From Mesorhizobium sp. CA14 (GTDB lineage Bacteria > Pseudomonadota > Alphaproteobacteria > Rhizobiales > Rhizobiaceae), in contig NZ_JAIUHR010000036.1 in NCBI RefSeq assembly GCF_020165195.1, forward strand, positions 1-47,502: DNA of 47,502 nt. Direction: 5' to 3'. This document shows, one piece after another, positions 8,300 through 17,269 of this stretch. The notes under the pieces are model-generated. The model saw only the letters and a list, made by a program, of their open reading frames with translations. It was not told the DNA's origin and made no database searches. Each line of letters opens with the position of its first letter. Position 1 is the stretch's first letter. Position numbers and translations under genes: made by a program.

Positions 8300-9022
8300 T
8301 CACCGAGCGCGATAAATCGCCACCGCCGCAGCCACCAGCGCGGCGTTGCCGTCCGCCACGCTTGCGTCCGGCAGCTCCGTGCCGTCCTCGAGCCCGACCC
8401 GTGTCGAAAGCTTCCGCGCAGCCGCCCTTTCCACGAACGGCCATACCGTCGCGTTCTCGCCATGCAGCAGAATCGAGCGGCGGATGCCGGCGCGTTCCAG
8501 CACCGTCTCGATGCCGTCTGCGACGGCAAAGGCTTCATCCAGCGCCTGCTCGGAAATCTCGATCAGCACGCGCAGCACCCGCCCGCCATGGTCGAGGCCG
8601 ACCAGGCGCTCGGCGTCGGCAATGGAAGCGAGCCCCGCCTCGATGCCGATGCCGCGCTGGCGCAGGCTTTCCATGACGACGGGCGCCGCCGTTTCGCTGA
8701 GATTGACCGAGGCATAGTCGGGCAGTTCGCGCCAGCCGGAGATGGCAACCAGCGTGCGCAAGTCGTCCTTCTCGATCCAGGCGCCGGTGGAGACGCCGAT
8801 CAGCGTGCCCGGACAGGCGCGGCGGAGTGCTGCGACCGTCCTGTCCATCGCCTCCGGCGCAAGGCTCTCTCTTCCATCGGCGCCGCGCGCGTGCACGTGC
8901 AGCTCGGCCGCGCCCGCCGCGATCGAGGCTGCGGCGTCGCGCGCCATCGCCTCGGCATCGAGCGGCAATTTGGGGTGGAAGTCGGCGGCTCGGCCGCCGT
9001 TGATGCAGGCCTGGACGATCAT
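8300..9022 (-). CDS. BKACE-family (DUF849) beta-keto acid cleavage enzyme
   Basis: The 240-residue protein matches the BKACE family, TIM barrels that condense a beta-keto acid with acetyl-CoA and split it to a CoA ester and acetoacetate (Kce of lysine fermentation is the type member). The metal-binding motif ELHVHARG gives His42 and His44, and the C-terminal VGLEDG gives Glu212 as third ligand. It is somewhat shorter than the usual 270-300 residues. It is the last gene of a minus-strand set (M20 amidohydrolase, ADI-like enzyme, this gene) divergent from a LysR regulator and ABC importer. It may act on a keto acid formed by the earlier steps; the 164-base gap leaves co-transcription open. The Shine-Dalgarno is weak. 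The substrate is unknown. Confidence 0.78.
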   Translation of the reverse strand: MIVQACINGGRAADFHPKLPLDAEAMARDAAASIAAGAAELHVHARGADGRESLAPEAMDRTVAALRRACPGTLIGVSTGAWIEKDDLRTLVAISGWRELPDYASVNLSETAAPVVMESLRQRGIGIEAGLASIADAERLVGLDHGGRVLRVLIEISEQALDEAFAVADGIETVLERAGIRRSILLHGENATVWPFVERAAARKLSTRVGLEDGTELPDASVADGNAALVAAAVAIYRAR

Positions 9023-9186
9023 CTTTGCGGTAATCCTGTTTCGGCTGGCCGGAGCCTAGCGCAGGATCGGATTGGTCGGAACCGGAGTCTCGAAGTCTCC
9101 TGACAAGCCGCGCGATCATATCCCCCTGGCCTGTCGGCCAAAGGGATAGACATTCATCGTGGCTATTGTCGAGCTTCGAAGCCCGG

Positions 9187-10119
9187 TTACGCCGGCACCC
9201 GCTTCAAGGCCTGCGCCATGCAGTGGATGCCGCCGCCGGTCTTGGAAATCTCGCTCATGTCGACGGCCGCGACCTCGAAGCCGCGCGCCTTCAACTGACC
9301 GATGAGGCTTTTGCTGGAGGTCGGCGCGATCACCCTGTCCTTGCCGAGCGACATGAAGTTGCAGCCGAGCGCCATCGTGTCCTGGAAGGGCACGTCGATG
9401 ATCTCATGACCCTTGCCCTTCAGCCAGTCGACGATGCCGGGCTCGGTACAGGCGAGGCAGACGGCGGTGAGCTTTTCGGCGATCGGCACCACCATCAGGT
9501 CGATATGGACGTAATATTCGTCGATGAAGGCAAGCCTCGTCTCCCAGCCTTCCTTGTCGAACCAGGCCTGCACCTGGCGGGCGCCCTCCTCCTGCGTGCG
9601 GGCGCCGCCGCAGCCGATCAGCACCACGCCCTCCTCGATGACGTTGAAATCGCCGCCTTCGAAGGTGCCGGCGGTCACCATGTCGTAGATCGGGATGCCA
9701 AGCTTCTCGTAGGTGCGGATGGCGGCATAATTCTCGCCGCGCCGCCACCAGTTGGCCATGGCGGTGATGAAGGCGCCGTAGGGGGTCATCACGCTGGAAT
9801 CGCGCGAATAGACCTGCATCGGCAGTTCCGGCGTCGGCTCGTGCCAATGGATGTTGACGCCGAAATGCTCGTAGGCGGCGACAAGGTCCTTGTGCTGCGC
9901 CTGCGCGATCTGGATGTTGCAGGGCGCCTCGCGCAGATGCTTGCGCGACAGCGAGCTGGTCGAGAGGTGGCGCAGGAAGTTCGGCGAGCCGAGCAGCACG
10001 TCGGTCAGCACGTCGGTTTCATTGGCGAAGCCCCAGGCGGTCAGCGGCTTGGTGCCGCCATTGGGGTTGCGGCGCTGGAGCGAGAACGGCTCGGCGACGA
10101 TGCGGTCATGGACGGTCAT
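9187..10119 (-). CDS. Arginine deiminase/amidinotransferase-fold hydrolase
   Basis: This 310-residue enzyme belongs to the pentein superfamily of arginine deiminases, dimethylargininases and amidinotransferases. Visible features are GTFEGGDFNVIEEG (the FEGGD substrate loop, about residue 150), YYVHIDLMV carrying the catalytic His (about residue 215), and a C-terminal GGGIHC with the nucleophilic Cys at about residue 300. These enzymes attack a guanidino carbon and release ammonia, an amine or an amidine. I chose ATG 10119 because AGGAG lies six bases upstream and this leaves a 29-base gap from the M20 gene; a longer frame from 10176 would overlap that gene. It probably shares a transcript with the M20 gene. 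The exact substrate cannot be read from motifs. Confidence 0.82.
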   Translation of the reverse strand: MTVHDRIVAEPFSLQRRNPNGGTKPLTAWGFANETDVLTDVLLGSPNFLRHLSTSSLSRKHLREAPCNIQIAQAQHKDLVAAYEHFGVNIHWHEPTPELPMQVYSRDSSVMTPYGAFITAMANWWRRGENYAAIRTYEKLGIPIYDMVTAGTFEGGDFNVIEEGVVLIGCGGARTQEEGARQVQAWFDKEGWETRLAFIDEYYVHIDLMVVPIAEKLTAVCLACTEPGIVDWLKGKGHEIIDVPFQDTMALGCNFMSLGKDRVIAPTSSKSLIGQLKARGFEVAAVDMSEISKTGGGIHCMAQALKRVPA

Positions 10120-10148
10120 GGTGTTCTCCTCAGGTGGTTTGTTTCGTG

Positions 10149-11744
10149 TCATGCGGTGGAGGCGGCCGGGATCCACCAGTCGCGCCCGCGCGGCGTGGTG
10201 ACATATTCAGGCCAGCGGAAGTTGATCGGCGGTTCGTAGTCGCAGAGCGGCGCGATCCAGTTCGAGCCGCCGATGCCGCCGCCGGTTCGCTTGACGAATT
10301 CGTCCATCGCGGCGTCGCGCGCAGCCTTGTCCTCAAGCAAGCGCAGGGCAGTCAGCGCAACGGTCTTGGCGGCGCAGGTGACCATCGGGTCGATGGTGGC
10401 AGGGATGCCGCCCAGCGCGTTCATCGCCCAGGCCGGATAAGTATGGCCCGGGGCCGCGCGCAGCGCCGGACGGGCGATATAGAAGCGCGATGTCGGCGCA
10501 TGCCAGCTCATGTCGGTGTAATCGTCGGAGGTGGAGTTCACCTGCGAGGGCGGCAGGTCGCGGCGCAGGATCGCCTCGGCCTCTTGCGGCGAAATCAGCC
10601 GCTCCAGCTCGTCGATGAACGGCTTCTCCGTCGCCTCGCCGCCGGCATTGACCTGGACCTCGCGGGCGATCGCCCTCGCCTCTTCGTTCCAGCGCGGCGC
10701 ACCCACGGTCGAAAGCGCCTGATAGGTGATGCCGGCCATGGCGTGATTGGCCAATCCCGGGCGCGACTTCGACACCCAGTGGCGCTCATGGCGGCAGCCG
10801 CTCATCTTGGCAGCCGCCTCCGCGTTGCGGTCGAGCACGGCCGTCACCTGCTCGGCCATGGCAATGGTCGGAACGCGGATCATGTACTGGATCTCGGCTA
10901 GCCCCGCCGGCAGGTTGTCGGCGGTCGCCTGCCCCGCAGTCAGGATCGCCTCGCTGATCGACCAGCCGCCCTGATGCGTCAGCATGGAATCGCGCAGCGC
11001 CTTGGAGGCCATGTACATCATCATCAGCGCGTCGTTGGCGCCGGGCGCCCGGACCGCCGAATGCGCCTGCGGGATCGGCGCACCATCGCTTGCCGCGCGC
11101 CCCCAATTTTCGGGTTCGTCGCAGACAAAGCGGTAGATCATCGAATGGGCCGCGCCGCAATGCGTGTCCCAGCGCGCCGTGTTGCAAAGTGGCAGCATGT
11201 AGAAGGGATGGAAGGAGATCATGCCGGCGAGGCCGTCATAATAGCCTTTGGCCGCATGGATCGGCTTCGACCCCCTCACCTTCTCCGCCGGCTCGCCGGT
11301 GAAGCGCAGCGTGCCCTTGATGCCGTGCTCCAGCATCGCCGCCTTGGTGGCCAGAAGTCCGCCGAGGCTGCCGATGCCAAGGCCCGAATGCGGATCGGTG
11401 TGGCCGCCCGCCTCAACATCGAGACCCGGCCGCGCGCGCTTCACCGTCGCGGCGTCCTGACAGTTGCCGGGCACGGCGTCATATTCGCCATACATGCCGA
11501 TCACCGGCCCGTCGCCATTGGTCCAATGGGCGCAGAAGGCCGTGGGCATGCCGCCGGAACCTTCCTCCACTGAAAAGCCTTCGCGCTTCAGCCGCTCCAC
11601 ATACCAAGCTGCTGACTGGTACTCGCGCCAGGCGGTTTCGCCAAAGTCGAAGATGGTGCGCGTCCAGGCCGAGAGCAGCGGCTGGATGCTGTCGATGCAG
11701 GCTAAAGCGGTTTCTTGCGCCGAGGTCGTCACCGATTTGTCCAT
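10149..11744 (-). CDS. M20-family amidohydrolase (AbgB-like)
   Basis: The 531-residue product has the M20 layout with an inserted dimerisation domain. It shows GMYGEYDAVPG (metal-bridging Asp region), AGGHTDPHSGLG in place of the usual GHACGHN, TGEPAEKVRGSK in place of the usual AEE-GGGGK, and SFHPF further on. The second glutamate of the Glu-Glu pair is apparently lysine, and there are about 20 extra residues between the Asp and His motifs. M20 enzymes cut amide bonds, such as N-acyl or p-aminobenzoyl-glutamate. It is the first gene of the minus-strand set, divergent from the LysR gene and 82 bases from it. GAGG lies very close to the ATG at 11744, so initiation may be weak. Family firm, activity less so. 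Confidence 0.78.
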   Translation of the reverse strand: MDKSVTTSAQETALACIDSIQPLLSAWTRTIFDFGETAWREYQSAAWYVERLKREGFSVEEGSGGMPTAFCAHWTNGDGPVIGMYGEYDAVPGNCQDAATVKRARPGLDVEAGGHTDPHSGLGIGSLGGLLATKAAMLEHGIKGTLRFTGEPAEKVRGSKPIHAAKGYYDGLAGMISFHPFYMLPLCNTARWDTHCGAAHSMIYRFVCDEPENWGRAASDGAPIPQAHSAVRAPGANDALMMMYMASKALRDSMLTHQGGWSISEAILTAGQATADNLPAGLAEIQYMIRVPTIAMAEQVTAVLDRNAEAAAKMSGCRHERHWVSKSRPGLANHAMAGITYQALSTVGAPRWNEEARAIAREVQVNAGGEATEKPFIDELERLISPQEAEAILRRDLPPSQVNSTSDDYTDMSWHAPTSRFYIARPALRAAPGHTYPAWAMNALGGIPATIDPMVTCAAKTVALTALRLLEDKAARDAAMDEFVKRTGGGIGGSNWIAPLCDYEPPINFRWPEYVTTPRGRDWWIPAASTA

Positions 11745-11771
11745 ACCTCAAAGAAAGCAGTGAAGCGGCTC

Positions 11772-11784
11772 ATCAAAAAGTGAT
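11772..11784. promoter_or_regulatory. Candidate LysR operator between M20 and LysR genes
   Basis: ATCA-AAAAG-TGAT is a short inverted repeat with five bases between arms, in the 82-base divergent space. LysR-type regulators usually bind T-N11-A inverted repeats in just such a position. The match is short, so it is only a candidate. Confidence 0.35.
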
Positions 11785-11826
11785 ATGTTTTTCCGGCTCG
11801 TGCAAATTCGGTTCACCTGAGGCCTC

Positions 11827-12723
11827 TTGCGAATACCGTCCACGCAGGCGCTGCGCGCCCTCGACAGTTTTGCCCGTCACGGCAGCGTCTGGCGCGCCGC
11901 CGACGAACTCCACCTCACCCGCAGCGCCGTCTCGCATCAGTTGAGGCTGCTCGAGCGCGACCTCGGCTTCGATCTCCTGCAGCGCATCGGTAAGGGCGTG
12001 GCGCTGACGCCGCGCGGCCAGCGCTACGCGGCTGATGTCAGGAAGGCGCTGACCGTGCTCGGCGATGCGGTGACGCAGGGCGGCGGCGCCGGCGTCGGCG
12101 GCTCCTTCGCCATCTCCTGCCCGCCGGGCTTCGCCTCGATGTTCCTGTGTACCCATATAGGCGAGTTCCAGCAGATGTATCCGGACGTTGCGCTCTCCGT
12201 GCTGACGCCACGGCGGCTCGACGATGTCAGCAATCCGGATGCCGACGCCTTCATCGCCTTCGGCGTCGGCAACTGGCCGAACCGGGCCGTGGAACTGCTG
12301 TGCGAAGTCTCCTTCACGCCGCTTTGCAGCCCGAGACTGCTCAACAAGGTCGGCGGTTTTTCCAAACCCGCCGACGTGCTGCGCGCCAACCTCCTGCATC
12401 TTTCCGACACCGAGGACTGGGCGCGCTGGCTGGCTCTGTCCAAGGTGGAAAATCCCGATACCGAAGGCGGCATCTTCTTTTCCGATATGAATCTCGTCTT
12501 TTCGGCGGCAATCGCCGGCCAGGGGATTGCGCTCGGCGACGAGCTGACCGGCCGCCAGGCGCTGAGCGAAGGCCGGCTGGTCAAGCCGTTCGAGGCGACC
12601 GTCCCGTCGCCGCGCTCCTATTTTCTGGTCTTCGAGCACGCCAAGGCGGGGCACCCGGTGCTCAATGCCTTCGGCGACTGGCTGAGGGCGAAGCTGTCGG
12701 AGAGCAGTCTGGCTAAGTATTGA
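11827..12723 (+). CDS. LysR-family transcriptional regulator (GcvA-like)
   Basis: The 298-residue protein has an N-terminal winged helix-turn-helix (STQALRALDSFARHGSVWRAA followed by LHLTRSAVSHQLRLLE, residues 5-45) and a periplasmic-binding-protein-like effector domain after residue 90. The wording is that of GcvA-type regulators. The start appears to be TTG at 11827, with TGAGG four bases upstream; no better ATG lies before the helix-turn-helix. It is divergent from the M20-ADI-BKACE genes and 129 bases ahead of a polyamine-type ABC importer, so it probably controls one or both sets in response to the imported compound or a product. Confidence 0.87.
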   Translation: MRIPSTQALRALDSFARHGSVWRAADELHLTRSAVSHQLRLLERDLGFDLLQRIGKGVALTPRGQRYAADVRKALTVLGDAVTQGGGAGVGGSFAISCPPGFASMFLCTHIGEFQQMYPDVALSVLTPRRLDDVSNPDADAFIAFGVGNWPNRAVELLCEVSFTPLCSPRLLNKVGGFSKPADVLRANLLHLSDTEDWARWLALSKVENPDTEGGIFFSDMNLVFSAAIAGQGIALGDELTGRQALSEGRLVKPFEATVPSPRSYFLVFEHAKAGHPVLNAFGDWLRAKLSESSLAKY

Positions 12724-12852
12724 GATGGGCGCTGCCGCGTCGCCGCTCCGCACCACGCGTGAATCAAATTTGCCGATCAGGCGAAAACTATTCGGTTGCG
12801 GTGAGCCGCAGCCGTGCCTACGATTTGGCTTGACGGTGAGGATAGAGGCAGG

Positions 12853-13947
12853 ATGCAGCAACCCGGCCGGGCCGCAGAGATCAAGGCGAACGGGATCGGC
12901 AAGAGCTTCGGCTCGTTCCGGGCGCTCGATAATCTCACGCTCGATATCGGCCGCGGCGAATTCCTCACGCTGCTCGGACCATCCGGTTCAGGCAAGACCA
13001 CCTTCCTGATGATCCTCGCCGGCTTCGTGCAGCCGAGCGAAGGCAAGCTTTTCAGCGACGGTGTCGACATCACCAACCGGCCGGCCGAGCAACGCGCCGC
13101 CGGCATGGTGTTCCAGGGCTATGCTTTGTTCCCGCATATGAGTGTGGAACAGAACATCGCCTTCCCGCTCAAGGTGCGCAAGAAATCCGCCGCAGAGATC
13201 AAAAGCCGTGTCGGCGAGATGATCGAACGCGTCGGTCTCAAGGGCCACGAGAAGAAGCTGCCGGCGCAGCTTTCCGGCGGCCAGCAGCAGCGCGTGGCGC
13301 TGGCCCGTGCGCTGGTGTTCGAGCCGGGGGTGCTCTTGCTCGACGAGCCGTTCTCGGCGCTGGACAAGAGCCTGCGCGGCCAGATGCAGGCCGAGATGAA
13401 GCGGCTGCACCAGGAGACCGGCACCACCTTCGTCTTCGTCACGCACGACCAGAGCGAGGCGCTGGCGCTGTCGTCGCGCGTCGCCATCTTCAATCACGGC
13501 AAGCTCCTGCAGGTGGGCAGGCCGGACGAGGTCTATGACCGGCCCGCCAACCGCTTCGTCGCCGAGTTTCTCGGCGAGATCAACATGCTGCCGGTGAAGG
13601 GCGTGCGCCCCGCAGACAATGGCGCCACCGGGCTTTGCGAAGACCGCGCGGTCAACATGCGCTGCAAGGCCGAGGCGATCAAAGGCGACGCGATCCTCGC
13701 CATCCGTCCCGAGGACATGTCGATCGCGCCGGAAGCGTCCGCCAACCAAAACGGCATCGCGGCGACCGCTGTCGCCTCGACCTATCTCGGTGCGGCGACC
13801 AAGCTCGACCTCACCACCCGCCAAGGCGCCAAGGTCACCGTCTCGGTGCCGAACGAGGTCGCGGCCGTGGCGCTGAGCAAAGGCAATTCCGTCTGGCTGA
13901 CCTGGCCGGCGGAAAAGGGTTTCCTCCTTCCGGACGGAGGACAGTAA
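12853..13947 (+). CDS. ABC importer ATP-binding protein, PotA type
   Basis: The 364-residue ATPase carries Walker A GPSGSGKTT, Q-loop FQGYALFPHM, signature LSGGQQQRVALARAL, Walker B VLLLDEPFSALD and the switch His in VTHDQSEA. It ends in a TOBE-like regulatory domain after about residue 235. This is the layout of PotA/PotG spermidine-putrescine ATPases. It is first in an operon with a solute-binding protein and two permeases. I chose ATG 12853 with GAGG four bases upstream; a GTG at 12814 is possible but adds 13 unconserved residues. It energises uptake at the inner membrane. The ligand is inferred to be a polyamine-like or guanidino compound from the neighbouring enzymes. Confidence 0.88.
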   Translation: MQQPGRAAEIKANGIGKSFGSFRALDNLTLDIGRGEFLTLLGPSGSGKTTFLMILAGFVQPSEGKLFSDGVDITNRPAEQRAAGMVFQGYALFPHMSVEQNIAFPLKVRKKSAAEIKSRVGEMIERVGLKGHEKKLPAQLSGGQQQRVALARALVFEPGVLLLDEPFSALDKSLRGQMQAEMKRLHQETGTTFVFVTHDQSEALALSSRVAIFNHGKLLQVGRPDEVYDRPANRFVAEFLGEINMLPVKGVRPADNGATGLCEDRAVNMRCKAEAIKGDAILAIRPEDMSIAPEASANQNGIAATAVASTYLGAATKLDLTTRQGAKVTVSVPNEVAAVALSKGNSVWLTWPAEKGFLLPDGGQ

Positions 13948-14019
13948 GCACCCGCCGCCGCGGCCCGAAATCACCGCGCCGGCTTCCGGTTAAAATCAAC
14001 GACAACAAGGGGAACTGAC

Positions 14020-15132
14020 ATGAACGATACCAAGAAACAGACGATCGAATCCCTCGCCGAGCGGACCAAGCGCGGCGAGATCTCGCGTCGGCAATTCGCG
14101 CAGCTTGCGGGCCTCGTGCTCGCCGGCACGCCGATGCTTTTGCGCTCGACCGGCGCTTTCGCCGAGACCAAGGGGCTGGTACTGGTGAATTGGGGCGGCG
14201 ACGCTATCACGGCTTACGACGCCGCTTACGGCCAAGCTTTCACCAAGGAAACAGGCATCCCGGTCAAGATGGACGGCTCGGGCCCGACCGAAGGCGCGAT
14301 CGCCGCGCAGTTCAAGAGCGGCGCGCCGACCTGGGACCTGGTCGACGTCGATCCGTTCTCGGCCATCACGCTCGGCGGCCAGGGCATGCTCGAGCCGATC
14401 GACTACAAGGTCGTCGACAAGAGCAAGATGCGGCCGGGCTTCGGCTGGGAATATGCCGCCTCGACCTACTTCTTCTCCTATGTGATCGCCTACGACTCGC
14501 AGAAATTCGGCTCCAACGCGCCGACCGGCATGGCCGACTTCTTCGACGTCAAGAAGTTTCCCGGCAAGCGCTCGCTCTACAAATGGGGCGTGTCGAGCTG
14601 GGAAGCGGCGCTTCTGGCCGACGGAGTCGCGCCCGCCTCGCTCTATCCGCTGGACCTGAAGCGCGCGCATGACAAGATCGCAGCCTTCAAGGAGAACGTC
14701 GTCTCCTATTGGGGAGGCGGCGCCGAAAGCCAGAGTGTATTGCTCAACGGCGAGGCTTCGATGGCAATCGTGTGGTCGACCCGCGCCTCGCTGATCGAGA
14801 AGGACTCCGGCGGCCAGATCAAATTCATCTGGGACCAGGGCCTGATCTCGCCCGGCGCGCTGGCGGTGCTGAAGAACAATCCCGGCGGCAAGGACGCGGC
14901 GATGAAGTTCATCGCCAGCACCCAGGATCCGCAAAAGGAGCTGGTGATGTTCGACAAGCTCGGACAGGGCCCGGCCAACCCGGCGGCCGACGCGCTGATC
15001 CCGGCCGACAAGAAGCGCATCAACCCTGTCGATCCGGCGAACATGGCGAAGCAGATCCCGCTCGACATGGAGTGGTACGCCAAGAATTACGGCGCAGCAC
15101 TCGACGAATACACCAAGATCATCTCGGCCTGA
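14020..15132 (+). CDS. Periplasmic solute-binding protein, PotD/PotF-like
   Basis: This 370-residue protein has an N-terminal export signal with a twin-arginine motif (SRRQFAQLAG, about residues 23-32) and a cleavage-like AFAE near residue 48. The mature part opens with GLVLVNWGGDAITAYDAAYG, typical of the polyamine-binding SBP_bac family. It should capture the substrate in the periplasm and deliver it to the two permeases downstream. AAGGGG lies eight bases before the ATG. The gene follows the ATPase by 72 bases and precedes the first permease by 22 bases, so the four genes form one operon. A Tat signal would imply folding before export. Confidence 0.87.
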   Translation: MNDTKKQTIESLAERTKRGEISRRQFAQLAGLVLAGTPMLLRSTGAFAETKGLVLVNWGGDAITAYDAAYGQAFTKETGIPVKMDGSGPTEGAIAAQFKSGAPTWDLVDVDPFSAITLGGQGMLEPIDYKVVDKSKMRPGFGWEYAASTYFFSYVIAYDSQKFGSNAPTGMADFFDVKKFPGKRSLYKWGVSSWEAALLADGVAPASLYPLDLKRAHDKIAAFKENVVSYWGGGAESQSVLLNGEASMAIVWSTRASLIEKDSGGQIKFIWDQGLISPGALAVLKNNPGGKDAAMKFIASTQDPQKELVMFDKLGQGPANPAADALIPADKKRINPVDPANMAKQIPLDMEWYAKNYGAALDEYTKIISA

Positions 15133-15154
15133 TCGGGCCGAGCGCTACTTGGCG

Positions 15155-15988
15155 ATGAGGGGCACCCTCTCCGACAGGACGGGCGCGGCGCTGTTGATGG
15201 CGCCGCTGCTCCTGTTCCTCGTGCTTGCCTATGCCTGGCCCTTCCTCGGCGTGGTGAAGTGGAGTTTTACGCTCCCCACCCCCGGGCTCGGCCAGTACCA
15301 CGCTTTGCTCACCGACGATCTGGTGCAGTCGGTGTTCATCCGAACGCTGCGCATCGCGGCAATCGTCACCGTGGTCTCGGTCACCGCCGCCTATGCCATC
15401 ACGGTGGTGTGGGTGCGTGGCAGCCCGGTGCAGCGCGTGCTTGCCGAATTCTGCATCCTGGTGCCATTCTGGATCTCGGTGCTGACGCGCGCCTTCGGCT
15501 GGGTGGCGCTGCTCTCCAATCGCGGCCTGATCAACACCTGGCTGCAATCGATCGGCTTCATCTCCGAGCCGCTGACTTTGGTGCGCAACGAGTTCGGCGT
15601 CATCGTCGGCATGTCGCATTTTTTGATCCCCTTCGCGGTGTTCCCGCTGGCTTCCGCCATGCGCAGCCTGGACGAGCGCGTGCTGCTTGCGGCGCGCGGG
15701 CTTGGCTCCAGCCGCATGCGCACCTTCTGGACGGTGTTCGTGCCGATGACGCGCTCCGGCATCATCGGCTCGGCGCTGATCACCTTCGTCTTCTCGCTCG
15801 GCTTCTTCGTCACACCGGCAATCCTCGGCGGCGGCCGCAGCGTGATGATCGCGGAGCTGATTTATCTGCGCATCTTCCAGAGTCCGGACTGGGGGCTGGG
15901 CGCGGCGATCAGCGTCGTGCTGGTGGTGTTCGTCGGCGCGCTGATGGCGCTTGTGTTCCGCTACGTCAAACCGAAGCAATTGGTGTAG
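15155..15988 (+). CDS. ABC importer permease, PotB-like
   Basis: The 277-residue inner-membrane protein has about six hydrophobic helices. The binding-protein-dependent transport EAA loop appears near residues 170-190 (LAARGLGSSRMRTFWTVFVPMT), where the permease docks to the ATPase. It is the first of two permeases in a polyamine-type importer operon. ATG 15155 was taken as start; a TTG six bases earlier is equally open and the Shine-Dalgarno is weak for both, so translational coupling to the binding-protein gene is likely. Confidence 0.85.
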   Translation: MRGTLSDRTGAALLMAPLLLFLVLAYAWPFLGVVKWSFTLPTPGLGQYHALLTDDLVQSVFIRTLRIAAIVTVVSVTAAYAITVVWVRGSPVQRVLAEFCILVPFWISVLTRAFGWVALLSNRGLINTWLQSIGFISEPLTLVRNEFGVIVGMSHFLIPFAVFPLASAMRSLDERVLLAARGLGSSRMRTFWTVFVPMTRSGIIGSALITFVFSLGFFVTPAILGGGRSVMIAELIYLRIFQSPDWGLGAAISVVLVVFVGALMALVFRYVKPKQLV

Positions 15989-15993
15989 CCAAG

Positions 15994-16803
15994 ATGCCGA
16001 CCTATCGCCCCGGCCCCGTCTCGCTCATCCTCGCCGTGCTGGTGGCGTTGTTCCTGCTGATGCCGCTGCTTGCCGTCATCCCGGTGTCGCTGACGCCGAG
16101 CCGCATGCTGACAATGCCGACGGGTGAATTGTCGCTGCGCCATTACCGCTCCCTGATCGAGGATCCACGCTGGCTGGACTCCATCCTGCTGTCGCTCAGG
16201 ATCGGCATCGTCAGCAGCATCCTCTCGACGGCGCTGGCGCTGACCTTCAGCCTCGGCGTGTGGATGTTCCAGCCGCGCTTCACCGCTGCGCTCGTCGGCT
16301 TCGTGCTGCTGCCGATGGTGGTGCCGCCGGTGGTCTCGGCGGTGACGCTTTATTTCCTGCTCACCTCGGTCTCCGGCCTCACCTCCTTCTTCGGCTACGA
16401 CACCTGGCTGGGTGTGGCCATGGCGCATTCGGTGATGACGGTGCCTTTCGCCACGGTGCTCATCCTGGTGTCGCTCAGCCAGCTCGACCGGCGCATCGAC
16501 CTTGCCGCGCGCGGCCTCGGCGCAAGCGTGTGGGAGCGCGCGACGCGCGTCATCATGCCCAACATCAAGTTCGGCATCGTCACTGCGGCGCTGCTCTCCT
16601 TCGTGCTTTCGTGGGAAGAGATCGGCGTGACGCTGTTCATCACTTCAGTCAACGCCATCACCCTGCCGCGCCTGATGTGGATGGGCCTGCGCGACAACAT
16701 CGATCCGGCGATCGCGGCACTCTCGGTGATCCTGATCATCATCACCGTGCTGGTGCTCGCCGTGCGCAGCGTCATCACAAGGCAGCGCCCCGCGAAGCCC
16801 TGA
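15994..16803 (+). CDS. ABC importer permease, PotC-like
   Basis: This 269-residue permease opens with a short polar end and the helix LILAVLVALFLLMPLLAVIP, with about six helices in all. The EAA loop is LAARGLGASVWERATRVIMPN near residues 168-188. It starts five bases after the stop of the PotB-like permease, so the two are surely coupled, and it closes the four-gene operon. Together the two permeases would form the inner-membrane channel. An open frame runs upstream of 15994 through the first permease, but that part is a shadow. Confidence 0.86.
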   Translation: MPTYRPGPVSLILAVLVALFLLMPLLAVIPVSLTPSRMLTMPTGELSLRHYRSLIEDPRWLDSILLSLRIGIVSSILSTALALTFSLGVWMFQPRFTAALVGFVLLPMVVPPVVSAVTLYFLLTSVSGLTSFFGYDTWLGVAMAHSVMTVPFATVLILVSLSQLDRRIDLAARGLGASVWERATRVIMPNIKFGIVTAALLSFVLSWEEIGVTLFITSVNAITLPRLMWMGLRDNIDPAIAALSVILIIITVLVLAVRSVITRQRPAKP

Positions 16804-17269
16804 TTAGGCAAACCTGACCGAGACGCGACCGAACTGCCCGGATTGCCGGTGACTTCATCGCCGGGCTCGACTTCTATCGGCTTGACGCAGGTGCTGGTTG
16901 TCACCACCTGCCCCCTCGTTCTCGATGACACCAAGCCGGTGGTCGCCCGCGGTGAACGCAGCAAGGCACGCAATCCAAAACGAAAGAGGCCCGCCGGAGC
17001 GGCGAGCCTCTTACGGAGCCGAGGTGGAAGCTCGGCGCCGTCATGATCCGGGGGTGTGGATCAACTCGGAATCTAGCCAACAGCGCCCGGCGAGGCGACT
17101 TACAAATCTGTAAGCTTCGGCTGGCAGGGTCGAGCGGGGCCGGCAAAAAGAGACATATTACCAATGCCTTGCGAACACCCGCGACCATGCCGGCGCAGCA
17201 TCCTTCAATCAAAAGTGATGGGACAGCGGCAAGACCAAGCCCAGTCCGCCGCCGAGCGGAACCCGCTGG
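16804..17269. other. Gene-free stretch between convergent genes, with one strong hairpin
   Basis: These ~465 bases separate the end of the importer operon from the convergent cytochrome b561 gene. I see no protein gene. The only clear structure is the hairpin at 16984-17012, listed separately. Confidence 0.5.
16984..17012 (-). terminator. Long GC-rich hairpin, possible terminator on the minus strand
   Basis: AAGAGGC (16984-16990) pairs with GCCTCTT (17006-17012), and an inner CCGCC/GGCGG stem extends it, giving about 12 pairs. On the minus strand it is followed by TCGTTTTGG, a weak T run, so it may end transcripts from the cytochrome b561 gene. On the plus strand no T run follows. Confidence 0.5.

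Noticed and set aside
15259..15993. Upstream extension of the second permease of the polyamine-type importer
   Set aside because: It reads through the first permease in the wrong frame; the ATG at 15994, five bases after that stop, fits the family start.
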